Origin: Mycobacterium senriense
Lineage (GTDB): Bacteria; Actinomycetota; Actinomycetes; Mycobacteriales; Mycobacteriaceae
Assembly: GCF_019668465.1 (NCBI RefSeq)
Contig: NZ_AP024828.1
Coordinates: forward strand, 1,240,001-1,304,000
Reading direction: 5' to 3'
DNA length: 64,000 nt
Notes under the pieces: generated by a model
Told to the model about the DNA's origin: nothing
Database searches by the model: none
What the model saw: only the letters and a program-made list of their open reading frames with translations
Shown: positions 8,025 to 17,175 of the stretch, one piece after another
How the letters are laid out: each line of letters begins with the position of its first letter
Numbering within the stretch: position 1 is the first letter of the stretch
Program-made: the position numbers and the translations under genes

Positions 8025-10130
8025 TCAATCTCCTTCCTTTGCAATGCTCGGCTCGGCGTGAATCGCGCTCACCGCGACCGCACATACCTTGAACGACGGC
8101 ATGCGTGACTGCGGGTCCAGTGCCGGATTGGTCAGCCGGTTGATGCATGCCGCGCCGCCCCAATGAAACGGTGCGAAGACGGTGTCGGGCCGGATACCGC
8201 TGTCCATGCGGGCTGTCATCACGACTTCGCCTCGACGCGTGGTCAGGCGGACCTTGTCACCGTCACCGATTCCGATCCGCTGACCCAGTGCGGGATGCAA
8301 CTCAGCCACGGGTTCTGACTCGCCATCGGAAAGTTGTGCCACGCGCCGGGTTTGGGTCCCGGATTGGTATTGGCGCAATACTCGCCCAGTCGTCAGGTAG
8401 TACGGGTAGTCGTCATCGGGCAATTCGGCGGCGGCGCGTTGTTCGGTCGCGTGGAAGTGGGCCCTGCGGTCGGGCGTGGGGAAGTCCTCGACGAACAGTC
8501 GCGGCGTGTCTGGGTACAGCGCTGACGGACAGGGCCAGAACACCCCCTTTTGGGCCTCGATCCGTTCGTAGCTGATTCCGCGGTAATCGGCCTTGCCGCC
8601 CTGGCTCGCTCGACACAGTTCTTCGAACACTTCTCGGGGTTCGGCCGAAAAGCCTTGCGCACCTAGGCGTTTGGCCAGATCGGTCATCACGTCCAGATCG
8701 GAGCGCACATCCCCGGGCGGCGTGACCGCCGCCCGGCGCAGAATTACCCGTCCTTCCAGGTTCGTCATGGTGCCCGACTCCTCGGCCCACTGCGTCGTGG
8801 GCAGCACCACGTCGGCCAGCGCAGCGGTCTCGGACAGGAAGATGTCGGACACTACCAGGAAATCCAGTTCCGCGAGCTTTTCGCCTACGTACGTCGAGTT
8901 CGGTGCGGACACCGCGATGTTGGACGCCAGCACCCAAAGCGTCCGTACACCACCGGGACTGCCTATGCCGCTGAGCATCTCGTATGCCGACCGTCCCGAA
9001 GACGGCAGATCGGCGGGGTTGATGCCCCACACCTGTGCCACGTGGGTCCGAGCGACAGGATCGTCGAGCTTGCGATAACCCGGTAACTGGTCACACTTCT
9101 GCCCGTGTTCGCGACCGCCCTGCCCATTGCCCTGTCCCGTGATGGTCGCGAAGCCGCTGTACGGACGGCCTGGCAGCCCCAGCGCCAGGGCGAGATTGAT
9201 GAACGCTTGCGCCGTGTCGGTGCCGGAACTGTGCTGCTCGGCACCCCGAGCGGTCAGGATCATCGCGCGGTCGGCGTTGGCCAGCATCCGCGCCGCCGTG
9301 ACGATGTCGTTCTCGGGCACGCCGGTTATGCGCTCCACCCGGTCCGGCCAGTATAGACGCACGGCGCGGCGCACCGCCTCGAATCCCCTGGTGCGCTCGA
9401 CGACATATCTCTCGTCGAGAAGGCCTTCGCGGGCAACGACATTGAGCATGCCGTTGGCCAAAGCCAAGTCGGTGCCCGGGACCGGCTGCAGGTGCAGATC
9501 GGCACGAGCAGCAGTCGCGGTGCGCCGAGGATCCACCACGATGTGCTTGGCACCGCGTGCCCGACCCTGGTCGAAGAACTGCATTGCCGGGGGCATCGTC
9601 TCGGCAGGATTGCTGCCAACCAGCAGGACCACGTCGGCTCCAGCGATATCAGCCAGTGGGAACGGCAATCCTCGGTCGATACCGAACGATCGGTTCGTCG
9701 CGGCGGCCGCGGATGACATGCAGAATCGGCCGTTGTAGTCGATCGCCGAGGTGCGCAGCGCAACGCGCGCGAACTTGCCCAGTTGATAAGCCTTCTCGTT
9801 GGTCAAGCCGCCACCACCGAAGCAGCCCGCCGCGTCTGGGCCATGATCGCGCTGCGCGTTCTGAAAGGCCGCAACAACCTTTTCGAGTGCCTCGTTCCAG
9901 GTGGCAGGGCGCAGCGGGGAACCACGTCCGTCGCGGACCAGTGGGCGGGTCAGGCGTTCCGGATGACCCAGTAGGTCAGCGGCCGTCCAGCCTTTGGCGC
10001 ACAAGCCGCCACGATTGGTCGGAAAGTCGTTCTGTGGCGCGAGCGCCACCTGACCCCCGACGGCGTGGAGGCTGATCCCGCACTGCAACGAACAGTATGG
10101 GCAGTGTGTTTTCGTCGGCGCCGACGCCAT
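8025..10130 (-). CDS. Assimilatory nitrate reductase, molybdopterin oxidoreductase
   Basis: A 701-residue member of the DMSO-reductase molybdopterin family. An N-terminal [4Fe-4S] motif is seen at Cys10, Cys13, Cys17 and Cys44 (CPYCSLQC, then GGLCAKG), and a GSNPAETMPPAMQFF segment typical of NasA/NarB-type enzymes follows. Size and single-subunit layout fit a cytoplasmic assimilatory nitrate reductase, not the membrane NarG. As first gene of an operon with nirB and nirD it would supply nitrite for reduction to ammonium. No C-terminal [2Fe-2S] domain is evident, so its electron donor must be another protein. The 156-base upstream gap should hold the promoter; I see no certain GlnR box. Confidence 0.88.
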   Translation of the reverse strand: MASAPTKTHCPYCSLQCGISLHAVGGQVALAPQNDFPTNRGGLCAKGWTAADLLGHPERLTRPLVRDGRGSPLRPATWNEALEKVVAAFQNAQRDHGPDAAGCFGGGGLTNEKAYQLGKFARVALRTSAIDYNGRFCMSSAAAATNRSFGIDRGLPFPLADIAGADVVLLVGSNPAETMPPAMQFFDQGRARGAKHIVVDPRRTATAARADLHLQPVPGTDLALANGMLNVVAREGLLDERYVVERTRGFEAVRRAVRLYWPDRVERITGVPENDIVTAARMLANADRAMILTARGAEQHSSGTDTAQAFINLALALGLPGRPYSGFATITGQGNGQGGREHGQKCDQLPGYRKLDDPVARTHVAQVWGINPADLPSSGRSAYEMLSGIGSPGGVRTLWVLASNIAVSAPNSTYVGEKLAELDFLVVSDIFLSETAALADVVLPTTQWAEESGTMTNLEGRVILRRAAVTPPGDVRSDLDVMTDLAKRLGAQGFSAEPREVFEELCRASQGGKADYRGISYERIEAQKGVFWPCPSALYPDTPRLFVEDFPTPDRRAHFHATEQRAAAELPDDDYPYYLTTGRVLRQYQSGTQTRRVAQLSDGESEPVAELHPALGQRIGIGDGDKVRLTTRRGEVVMTARMDSGIRPDTVFAPFHWGGAACINRLTNPALDPQSRMPSFKVCAVAVSAIHAEPSIAKEGD

Positions 10131-10286
10131 CGGCGATCACCACTCAGCTGCGGGGCCGCCACGCATTCGGCCGGCCCCGCGATGTAGACCTTCCATGTAG
10201 CCTCCCGATCGGCCCTTCGCTGCCGAAGCTACGTGGTGCGTGTTTCGGAGGTATTTCGGTGGATTGTCCGGACGACTACCGCTGTC

Positions 10287-11123
10287 TCACCGTCGTTGTC
10301 CGAACAGAAACGCGTCCAGCAGCTGGTTCACCCGCGCGGGATCCTCCAGCGCCGCGAGGTGCGCGACCCCGTCGAGCACGGTGAAGGACGCGCCTGGGAT
10401 CGAGTCGGCCATGGCGCGGGTTTCGGCAACCGGGAATGTGGCGTCTTCCGCGCCGGCGACCACCAGCACCGGGGACGTGACGCGGGCCAGCAGTGCGCGC
10501 TGGTCCGGCCGCGCCGAAACCACGCTGCGCACCGCCCATCGGGCCGAATCGGTGTTCACCGACTGCACGTTGGCCCGCACGGTGTCGACCACGTCCGGGC
10601 GGGTGCGCAACGTCGTCGGCCCCAGGAAAGCGCGGATGGCCGAGCGTGTCAGCGGCGGCCGGATTTCACCCAGCGCCGTCGCCAACCGCGCCAGGGCCGC
10701 ATACTGCATCTTTTGCGCGACACCGGCTTTCGAAGCCGTGCAATTCATCAGCACCGCACGGTCGAGCCGATCGGGATAGAGCGCGGCGAAGGTGCCGCCG
10801 ATCATTCCGCCCCACGAATTGCCGACGAAGTGGGCCCGCTCGATGTCGAGGCCGTCCAGCAGGTCGACGACGCATCGCGCGCAGTCGGTGAAACTGAACA
10901 TCGCCCGCAGCGGCGCGCTGCCGCCGTGGCCGGGCGGGTCGATGAGCACCAGGCGGTGGGTGTCGCCGAAGTGCGCGGCCTGGCCGGCCCACAGGTCGCC
11001 CGTCATCAACAGGCTGGGCCACATCAGGATGGCGGGCCCGGTGCCCGCACTCAGCTGAACCCGGATCGTCCCGAGGGCCGTATCCACCGACCGCGAATTC
11101 AGCAATGGGTTGTGGGCGGTCAC
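10287..11123 (-). CDS. Alpha/beta hydrolase
   Basis: A 278-residue hydrolase of the epoxide-hydrolase/haloperoxidase-like group. It has the early IDPPGHGGS turn, the nucleophile elbow VGNSWGGM (Ser near residue 101), a late acid in VVAGAEDATFP and a His in DGVAHLAALE. The fold is clear but the substrate is not. It is divergent from lipW (80 bases apart) and reads in the same direction as the nitrate operon, 156 bases downstream. Whether the two are co-regulated is unknown. Confidence 0.85.
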   Translation of the reverse strand: MTAHNPLLNSRSVDTALGTIRVQLSAGTGPAILMWPSLLMTGDLWAGQAAHFGDTHRLVLIDPPGHGGSAPLRAMFSFTDCARCVVDLLDGLDIERAHFVGNSWGGMIGGTFAALYPDRLDRAVLMNCTASKAGVAQKMQYAALARLATALGEIRPPLTRSAIRAFLGPTTLRTRPDVVDTVRANVQSVNTDSARWAVRSVVSARPDQRALLARVTSPVLVVAGAEDATFPVAETRAMADSIPGASFTVLDGVAHLAALEDPARVNQLLDAFLFGQRR

Positions 11124-11202
11124 GCTGCCTCCTCACGTCGTAGGTCGCACGGCAGATGCGCATCCCCGTCCTTTGATTTTCCGCGTCGGCGATACTTGTC
11201 CG

Positions 11203-12102
11203 GTGACGAACAACGATGTTCATCCTGACCTGCAGAGATTTGCCCGCTTCGCCCCGCGCCGGCTCGTCGGCCCCCGGACCCTGCCGCTCATGCGGGCGGG
11301 GATCGCGTGGCGGGGGCGCCTCGGCAAGCCCGTCGCCGGAGTCGAGGCGATCACGCTCGACTCGGGTGCCGGCGTTCGGCTGTTCCGTCCCGCCGGGGCC
11401 ACCGCGGCCACGCCCGCGCTGTTGTGGATCCACGGCGGCGGATACGTCATCGGCACCGCCCAGCAGGACGACCAGCTCTGCAGTGGGTTCAGCAGGCGGC
11501 TGGGCGTCACCGTCGCGTCGGTGGACTACCGCCTGGCGCCCGAACATCCGTATCCCGCACCGCTGGAGGATTGCTATTCGGCGCTGATGTGGTTGGCCGG
11601 GCTGCCCTCGGTGGACCGCTACCGCATCGCGATCGGCGGCGCCAGCGCCGGCGGCGGCCTGGCGGCGGCCCTGGCCCTGCTGGCCCGCGACCGCGCCGAG
11701 GTGAGCCCGGCATTTCAGCTGCTGACCTACCCCATGCTGGATGACCGCAGTTCGGCCACCGCGCCGAGCTCGAATTACCGGCTGTGGGACAACCGCAGCA
11801 ACAGGTTCGGCTGGGCGGCGTATCTCGGCAATGCCGACCCGCAGGTCGCCGTTCCCGGGCGCCGCGACGACCTCAGCGGATTGCCGCCGGCCTGGATCGG
11901 CGTGGGCACGCACGACCTGTTCCACGACGAAGACCTGGCCTACGCCGAACGCCTTCGCGCCGCCGGGGTTCCGTGCCAGGTCGAAACCATCTCGGGCGCC
12001 TTCCACGGCTTCGACCTGGTGTTGCCGAAAGCCCAAGTGTCGCGGCGGTTTTTCGACAGCCAGTGCGACAGCCTGCGCGCGGCGCTGGCCCCCACCGGTT
12101 GA
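11203..12102 (+). CDS. lipW: Esterase LipW, hormone-sensitive-lipase family
   Basis: A 299-residue esterase of the hormone-sensitive lipase family. It shows the HGGG oxyanion motif (IHGGGYVIG), a nucleophile elbow GGASAGGGL with Ser in the GxSxG position, a late Asp in GVGTHDLFHDED and the catalytic His in GAFHGFD. It matches Rv0217c (LipW) in length and position, next to the Rv0216-like hydratase cluster. I chose the GTG at 11203 (VTNNDVHPDL); the longest open frame starts 93 bases upstream but runs into the promoter region of the divergent hydrolase. Confidence 0.87.
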   Translation: MTNNDVHPDLQRFARFAPRRLVGPRTLPLMRAGIAWRGRLGKPVAGVEAITLDSGAGVRLFRPAGATAATPALLWIHGGGYVIGTAQQDDQLCSGFSRRLGVTVASVDYRLAPEHPYPAPLEDCYSALMWLAGLPSVDRYRIAIGGASAGGGLAAALALLARDRAEVSPAFQLLTYPMLDDRSSATAPSSNYRLWDNRSNRFGWAAYLGNADPQVAVPGRRDDLSGLPPAWIGVGTHDLFHDEDLAYAERLRAAGVPCQVETISGAFHGFDLVLPKAQVSRRFFDSQCDSLRAALAPTG

Positions 12103-12108
12103 TGCGCC

Positions 12109-13419
12109 TCACATCGCGAAGTACACGAGTTCACCGCCGATGACGGTGGCCGCGACCAGCCCCGCGTCCAGGGCTTCCAGTGCGATCGTGGGCGGTTCGT
12201 TCAGCACACACAGGTCGCCCGGCTGCCCGATCTGCACGCTGCGCGGCCGGCCGGGCTGATCCGCCCGGCCCAGAAACATCGTCAAAGCCTCTCGCGCGGA
12301 GACACATTCGCGCGGGCCCAGCACGGCGCCCTGCGGCGTGGTGCGGTGCACCGCGGCGCGCATCGCCGTCCAGGGGTCGGCGTGGCCGAAGGGCATGTCG
12401 GTGGACAGCGCGACGGGCACCGTCGCGTCACGCAGGCAGGCGACGCGCCACAACTGATCGTGCTCGGCGGCGGGCACCTCGGCGAGGTACTGGTCGCCGC
12501 GCTCGGCGACGAAGTTGGGCTGCGTCACCACCGTGATCCCGAGCTCGGCGAGGTCGGCCAGGTTGTCGTCGGGCACCACGGCGGCGTGCTCGATGCGGTC
12601 TCGCGGATGGCCGCCGGCCGCGCGCAGGGCCGCGATGGTCACCACCAGCTGGGCCGCGGTCACGCAGTGCATGGCGACCGGTTGCCCGTTGTCATGTTGG
12701 TGCGCAATCCATTCCGTGAGAGCATCGAGGTCCAGGCGATCGTCGTGCAGGATCTTCTTGCCCGGCGACAGGAAACTCAGCCGCGGCCGGAACTCGCCGC
12801 GCTCGTGTGCCGTCGTCAGCGACTCCATGTCGTCGGCATCGAGGTCGGGGGTTGCGTCGGTGACGCCGGTGACACCGGTGGCGGTGATCCGGCGGCTCAG
12901 TTCGGCGAGGTCGGTTTCGCGCCGCTGCAGCGCCAGCGACCAGCCGCGGTCGGCGCTGCGCAGCCGCCCGTCGGGGTGTTCGGCCAGGCCGACCCGGCCC
13001 AGCGCCTCGGAATTCAGGATCCACAGCGCCCCACTGCGGTGCTGGATGCGCACCGGAATGTGCGGAACGATGGCGTCGAGGGCGCCCCGATCGAGTTCCC
13101 CCGCAACCGAATCGTGGTAGCCCACAGCGCGAATCCAGCCGTCGGGCCCCGGTGTGGCGTTCGTCAGCAATCGGGTGAGCTGCGACTCGGTGCTGACCCC
13201 GGGCGGTCCGACGAGAAACGAATCCAGCGCCGAGGCCGCCGAGCGCAGGTGCACATGGTGGTCGTGCAGCCCGGGCAGGACGGCGCCGCCGCCCGCGTAC
13301 AGCACGCCCTCCCCCGCCCGCGGCACCAGCCCCTCGCCCGGCGCCATCTCCTCGATCAGCGCGCCTACCCTGATGTCTGTCGTGGTGCCGTCCAGCAAGG
13401 TGGCGCGCTGAATCAGCAT
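12109..13419 (-). CDS. Amidohydrolase family protein (YtcJ-like)
   Basis: A 436-residue metal-dependent hydrolase with the amidohydrolase-3 pattern. The metal site is marked by LPGLHDHHVHL near residue 52, a central GQPVAMHCVTAAQ, the IEHAAVV strand, TQPNFV, and an Asp-bearing ALSTDMPFGHADPW. The family hydrolyses C-N bonds in amides or cyclic ureas; the substrate here is unknown. The start overlaps the upstream CoA-transferase-like gene by seven bases, so they form a two-gene unit. The C-terminus ends in a short beta sandwich typical of the family (GDLCVL, TVIGGELVY). Confidence 0.85.
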   Translation of the reverse strand: MLIQRATLLDGTTTDIRVGALIEEMAPGEGLVPRAGEGVLYAGGGAVLPGLHDHHVHLRSAASALDSFLVGPPGVSTESQLTRLLTNATPGPDGWIRAVGYHDSVAGELDRGALDAIVPHIPVRIQHRSGALWILNSEALGRVGLAEHPDGRLRSADRGWSLALQRRETDLAELSRRITATGVTGVTDATPDLDADDMESLTTAHERGEFRPRLSFLSPGKKILHDDRLDLDALTEWIAHQHDNGQPVAMHCVTAAQLVVTIAALRAAGGHPRDRIEHAAVVPDDNLADLAELGITVVTQPNFVAERGDQYLAEVPAAEHDQLWRVACLRDATVPVALSTDMPFGHADPWTAMRAAVHRTTPQGAVLGPRECVSAREALTMFLGRADQPGRPRSVQIGQPGDLCVLNEPPTIALEALDAGLVAATVIGGELVYFAM

Positions 13420-14618
13420 GACAGCACCCGTCTTTGGGCGACCAGGCGGCGCACCGCCTCGTTGTCGGCGCCCGGCCCGGAGGCCGGACGCGGTGCGGGC
13501 GGGGCCGCCGGTGCCGACACCGGCGCCGGCGATGGCGACGGCTCGACCGGCAGCGCCGCGTAGGTCGCGGCGACCCCGGCCATGGATACCCGGATCAGCT
13601 CGCCGCCGCCGCGACCCAACGATTCGGCCACCGCCAGCGCGGCTTCCAGCCCGCTCAGTGGGTCGGCGATGGCGTCACCGCAGAACACCGGTCCCTCGGC
13701 GCTGGTGCCGACCAGGCCACCGGCCACCGCGGTGTCGTCGCCGAATCCCGGCCGCAGGCCGTCATACCCGGTGATCTGCAACCAGATTCGCCCCGCGCGC
13801 GGCGCGACGTCGTCGGGCCCGAGCCCTCGGCGCGCCAGCGCCGCCGGGCGCGAGCCCTCGATGACGACGTCGCTGACCGCGACCAGTTCACCCAGTTCGT
13901 CGGCTTGGCCGTCGAAATCCAGTTCATAACTGAGCTTTTCGCCGTTGACCCAGTCGAAGAATGTCCGATCCCCGCCCCGGGTGCCATCCGGGCGGCGCGG
14001 ACTTTCGACCTTGACGACGGTCGCGCCGGCCCGGGCGAGCAGCTGCCCGCACAGCGGGCCCGCCCACATCGAGGACAGGTCGGCCACCAGCAGACCCCGC
14101 GGTGCCCGCGGCGTCGCCCGCGATCCTTTCGCGTCTATCCGCGCCGGCGTGGGTGCGGCCTCGCCCAGTCCCGCCGCAGGAATGTCCAGCAGCCCCGCCC
14201 GGTCGACGATCTCGGCCACTGGGCGGCCGGCGGCCCAGCGTTGCAGCGCCGGCCACGGGTCGGCGGCTATCTCATCGGCCTGCAGCAGCGCCGGCACGGC
14301 GTCGAGGTCGTCGGCGCGCGAGAGGGTGAGCGCGCAGCAGCCATCGCGGGCGACGAGCAGGCGGGTGCCGCCGCCCGGCGACACCCGGCCGCCGCGCGTC
14401 AACCCCAGCATGGCGGCCCGCCCCGTCAACAGGCTCGCCGCGTCGATGTCGACGCCCAACCGGTCACCGGTGGCTGCGGCGACGTCGCGCGCGCGGGTCA
14501 GCACGTGGGCGCGGGAGAAGTCGGCGGGACCGTCGGGCAGGCCGGTCAAGTAGGCCAGCCCGCTGCTCCCCCACTCCTTGACCTGCTGGGACTCCCCCAC
14601 TGACGAAGCCGAACTCAC
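13413..14618 (-). CDS. CoA-transferase family III (CaiB/BaiF-like) protein
   Basis: A 401-residue protein with the family III CoA-transferase core from about residue 170: VADLSSMWAGPLCGQLLARAGATVVKVESP, split here as VADLSSMWAGPLCG and ATVVKVESP, followed by NGEKLSYELDF. Family III enzymes move CoA between organic acids. The N-terminal 165 residues are less conserved, and there is a Pro/Ala-rich stretch near the C-terminus. No catalytic Asp was confirmed by eye. It is upstream of and overlaps the amidohydrolase. The arrangement suggests processing of an acyl-CoA or amide substrate, but that is inference. Confidence 0.75.
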   Translation of the reverse strand: MSSASSVGESQQVKEWGSSGLAYLTGLPDGPADFSRAHVLTRARDVAAATGDRLGVDIDAASLLTGRAAMLGLTRGGRVSPGGGTRLLVARDGCCALTLSRADDLDAVPALLQADEIAADPWPALQRWAAGRPVAEIVDRAGLLDIPAAGLGEAAPTPARIDAKGSRATPRAPRGLLVADLSSMWAGPLCGQLLARAGATVVKVESPRRPDGTRGGDRTFFDWVNGEKLSYELDFDGQADELGELVAVSDVVIEGSRPAALARRGLGPDDVAPRAGRIWLQITGYDGLRPGFGDDTAVAGGLVGTSAEGPVFCGDAIADPLSGLEAALAVAESLGRGGGELIRVSMAGVAATYAALPVEPSPSPAPVSAPAAPPAPRPASGPGADNEAVRRLVAQRRVLSC

Positions 14619-14671
14619 GCCCCCATTGTGCGCGCGGCCCGCGGTGCCGCGGCAAGCGGCAAACCCGGGGC

Positions 14672-15697
14672 TCAGAACTGCAGCGCGTGAAACCGCCAGT
14701 CAAGCACCGGACGGTCCGGCTCACCGGCGGTATCGCTGACCGCGTACACCAGCGACCGCAGCCCCAGCACGCCGCCGTGATCGGTCGGCTCGGCGGATTC
14801 GATGTGCAGCTCGCTGTACAGGGTGTCGCCTTCGTGCACGGGCCCGGTGTGATCGCAGGATTGCCAGTTCAGGACCGTCACCAGATTGGGCAGCAGCCTG
14901 CTCGCCTGCGCGAGCGCCAGGCCGATGGTGTGCCCGCCGTACACCAGCCGCCGCCCGCCGACCCTCGAATCATGATGCGTGGCAGCAATATTCAAGGTCA
15001 ACCGGGCGAGTTCGGGAGCGCTGCTGACCACGTCGGCGGTGCTGCGCAACACCGAACCGGCCAGCCCGGCGGCGAAGTGCGGACCGGGCGCCTTCTCGCG
15101 GAACACCGCACCGTCCCACTGCGCGGTCGGATCGTGGGCCGGCCCGGGCACGTCGGTGCCGATGGCGGACAGGTCGTCGTGCGGGGCGTCGTCGGGCGCG
15201 AAATCCGGGCTGGCGGGCAGCATCCCGCACCGGTAGAAGTCGAGCACCAGCTGATCGGCCTGGTCGATCGTGATCATCCGCAGCGCCGCCAGCCCCGTCG
15301 GCGCCCGGCCCGGCTTGGGCGAATTCGCCCGCAGCCCAACCACTTCGGTGCGGGTGTAGAGCAAATCGCCGATGACCGGGAACCGGTGGAACACCAGGCC
15401 GCGATAGAACAGGTTGGCCTTGACCCGCTGGGTCACCAACGTCGACTGCCCTATCGCCACGTCGCACACCAGCCCTGGATGCGCCAGCGGCGCGGGTAGA
15501 CCCGTCACCGCCGCGCACAGATCGGCGTCCAGTGCCAGACGCAGGCGGTCCCCCACGATCGCCTGGTGCGCACCCGCCAACCCGGACGACAACGTCATCG
15601 AGGGCGCCCAGTCGAACACCTGCCCCACCGCGAGGTCGTCGAAGTATGGCCCGCCCTCGCGGATTCCCGCATACCCGTCACTGGTCACCACGCCCAT
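14672..15697 (-). CDS. Double hot-dog hydratase, Rv0216-like
   Basis: A 341-residue protein close to M. tuberculosis Rv0216, which is known to have two fused hot-dog domains of the R-hydratase type. The N-terminal segment reads GPYFDDLAVGQVF and a second-half hydratase-like patch reads YGGHTIGLALAQASRLLP. It probably binds an enoyl- or hydroxyacyl-CoA thioester, though the precise reaction is not established. It is divergent from fadE3, with the 56-bp repeat array between them, so the array lies in the shared promoter region. Length and start agree with the family. Confidence 0.85.
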   Translation of the reverse strand: MGVVTSDGYAGIREGGPYFDDLAVGQVFDWAPSMTLSSGLAGAHQAIVGDRLRLALDADLCAAVTGLPAPLAHPGLVCDVAIGQSTLVTQRVKANLFYRGLVFHRFPVIGDLLYTRTEVVGLRANSPKPGRAPTGLAALRMITIDQADQLVLDFYRCGMLPASPDFAPDDAPHDDLSAIGTDVPGPAHDPTAQWDGAVFREKAPGPHFAAGLAGSVLRSTADVVSSAPELARLTLNIAATHHDSRVGGRRLVYGGHTIGLALAQASRLLPNLVTVLNWQSCDHTGPVHEGDTLYSELHIESAEPTDHGGVLGLRSLVYAVSDTAGEPDRPVLDWRFHALQF

Positions 15698-15729
15698 GCT
15701 GGCAGGCTGTGGAATCGAGGGTCAACTTC

Positions 15730-16003
15730 GTGGCGATCGCGAGCGCGGCGAAGCCGGGCGAAGCGGGTCGTCACCATCGGGGCACGTGGCGATCGCGAGC
15801 GCGGCGAAGCCGGGCGAAGCGGGTCGTCACCATCGGGGCACGTGGCGATCGCGAGCGCGGCGAAGCCGGGCGAAGCGGGTCGTCACCATCGGGGCACGTG
15901 GCGATCGCGAGCGCGGCGAAGCCGGGCGAAGCGGGTCGTCACCATCGGGGCACGTGGCGATCGCGAGCGCGGCGAAGCCGGGCGAAGCGGGTCGTCACCA
16001 TCA
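15730..16003 (+). repeat. Five tandem copies of a 56-bp repeat
   Basis: Copies begin at 15730, 15786, 15842, 15898 and 15954 and are almost identical. Each opens with GTGGCGATCGCGAG and closes with GGGTCGTCACCATC; the outer arms GTGGCGA and TCGTCAC pair with one mismatch, so each unit can fold as a hairpin. A related two-copy version lies at 48977-49078. All three reading frames stay open through the array and produce long spurious ORFs. It fills the region between the divergent Rv0216-like gene and fadE3. The copy number makes it a likely variable-number locus. Confidence 0.95.
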
Positions 16004-16023
16004 GGGTTGGAGGGTGATCACAG

Positions 16024-17175
16024 GTGAACGACGAAGAAGAGATGCTGGTCACCACGGTGCGGGCGTTCATCGACCGCGACGTCAAGCCGGGCATCCGCGA
16101 GGTCGAGCACGCCAACACCTACCCCGAGGCGTGGATCGAGCAGATGAAGCGGATCGGCATCTACGGTCTGGCCATTCCGGAGGAGTACGGCGGTTCGCCG
16201 GTGTCCATGCCGTGCTACGTGCGGGTCACCGAGGAACTGGCGCGGGGCTGGATGAGCCTGGCCGGGGCGATGGGCGGGCACACCGTGGTCGCCAAGCTGC
16301 TGACGTTGTTCGGCACCGAGGACCAGAAGCGGGCCTATCTGCCGCGGATGGCCAGCGGCGAGGTGCGCGCCACCATGGCGCTGACCGAGCCCGGCGGCGG
16401 CTCGGATCTGCAGAACATGACGACCACCGCGCTGCCCGACCCCGACGACGCCGATCATCTGGTGGTCAACGGGTCCAAGACGTGGATCAGCAACGCGCGC
16501 CGTTCAGGGCTGATCGCGCTGTTGTGCAAGACCGACCCGGACGCCACGCCGCGCCACAAGGGCATCTCCATCGTGCTCGTCGAGCACGGGCCGGGCCTGA
16601 CGGTGTCGCGGGACCTGCCGAAGTTGGGTTACAAGGGCATCGAGTCCTGCGAGCTGTCGTTCGACGGCTTCCGGGTGCCCCGCACGGCGTTGCTGGGCGG
16701 CGCTGCGGGCGAAGGCTTTTCACAGATGATGAAGGGGCTCGAAACGGGACGCATCCAGGTGGCCTCCCGCGCCCTGGGCGTCGCCACCGCCGCGCTGGAA
16801 GACGCGCTGGCCTACGCCCAGCAGCGGGAGAGCTTCGGCCAGCCGATCTGGCAGCACCAGTCGATCGGTAACTACCTGGCCGACATGGCGACCAAACTCA
16901 CAGCGGCCCGCCAGCTCACCCGGTATGCCGCCGAGCGATACGACAGCGGCGAACGCTGCGACATGGAAGCCGGGATGGCCAAACTGTTCGCCTCCGAGAT
17001 CGCCATGGAGATCGCGCTGAACGCGGTGCGAATCCACGGCGGTTACGGTTATTCCACCGAATACGACGTCGAACGCTACTTCCGCGACGCGCCGCTGATG
17101 ATCGTCGGCGAAGGCACCAACGAGATCCAGCGCAACGTGATCGCCCGGCAACTGGTGACACGGGGCGGGATCTGA
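16024..17175 (+). CDS. fadE3: Acyl-CoA dehydrogenase FadE3
   Basis: A 383-residue flavin acyl-CoA dehydrogenase for the first oxidation step of beta-oxidation. Family signatures are complete: ALTEPGGGSDLQNM for FAD/substrate binding, KTWISNARRSG, GRIQVASRALG, and the C-terminal IHGGYGYSTEYDVERYFRD with GTNEIQRNVIARQL. The GTG start has an upstream GGAGG just outside the last 56-bp repeat. It corresponds to Rv0215c, though the fadD4 gene that neighbours it in M. tuberculosis lies here beyond the accessory island, about 16 kb away. Confidence 0.93.
   Translation: MNDEEEMLVTTVRAFIDRDVKPGIREVEHANTYPEAWIEQMKRIGIYGLAIPEEYGGSPVSMPCYVRVTEELARGWMSLAGAMGGHTVVAKLLTLFGTEDQKRAYLPRMASGEVRATMALTEPGGGSDLQNMTTTALPDPDDADHLVVNGSKTWISNARRSGLIALLCKTDPDATPRHKGISIVLVEHGPGLTVSRDLPKLGYKGIESCELSFDGFRVPRTALLGGAAGEGFSQMMKGLETGRIQVASRALGVATAALEDALAYAQQRESFGQPIWQHQSIGNYLADMATKLTAARQLTRYAAERYDSGERCDMEAGMAKLFASEIAMEIALNAVRIHGGYGYSTEYDVERYFRDAPLMIVGEGTNEIQRNVIARQLVTRGGI

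Noticed and set aside
10131..10286. GlnR-type box ahead of the nitrate operon
   Set aside because: Fragments such as GAAAC and ACC occur, but not with the spacing needed to support a call.
15730..16003. Possible CRISPR array
   Set aside because: The units are contiguous, nearly identical over the full 56 bases, and have no unique spacers; no cas genes are nearby.
15414..16871. A 485-codon plus-strand ORF running across the 56-bp repeats
   Set aside because: Its sequence is antisense to the hydratase, then a repeated peptide from the array, then an out-of-frame reading of fadE3.
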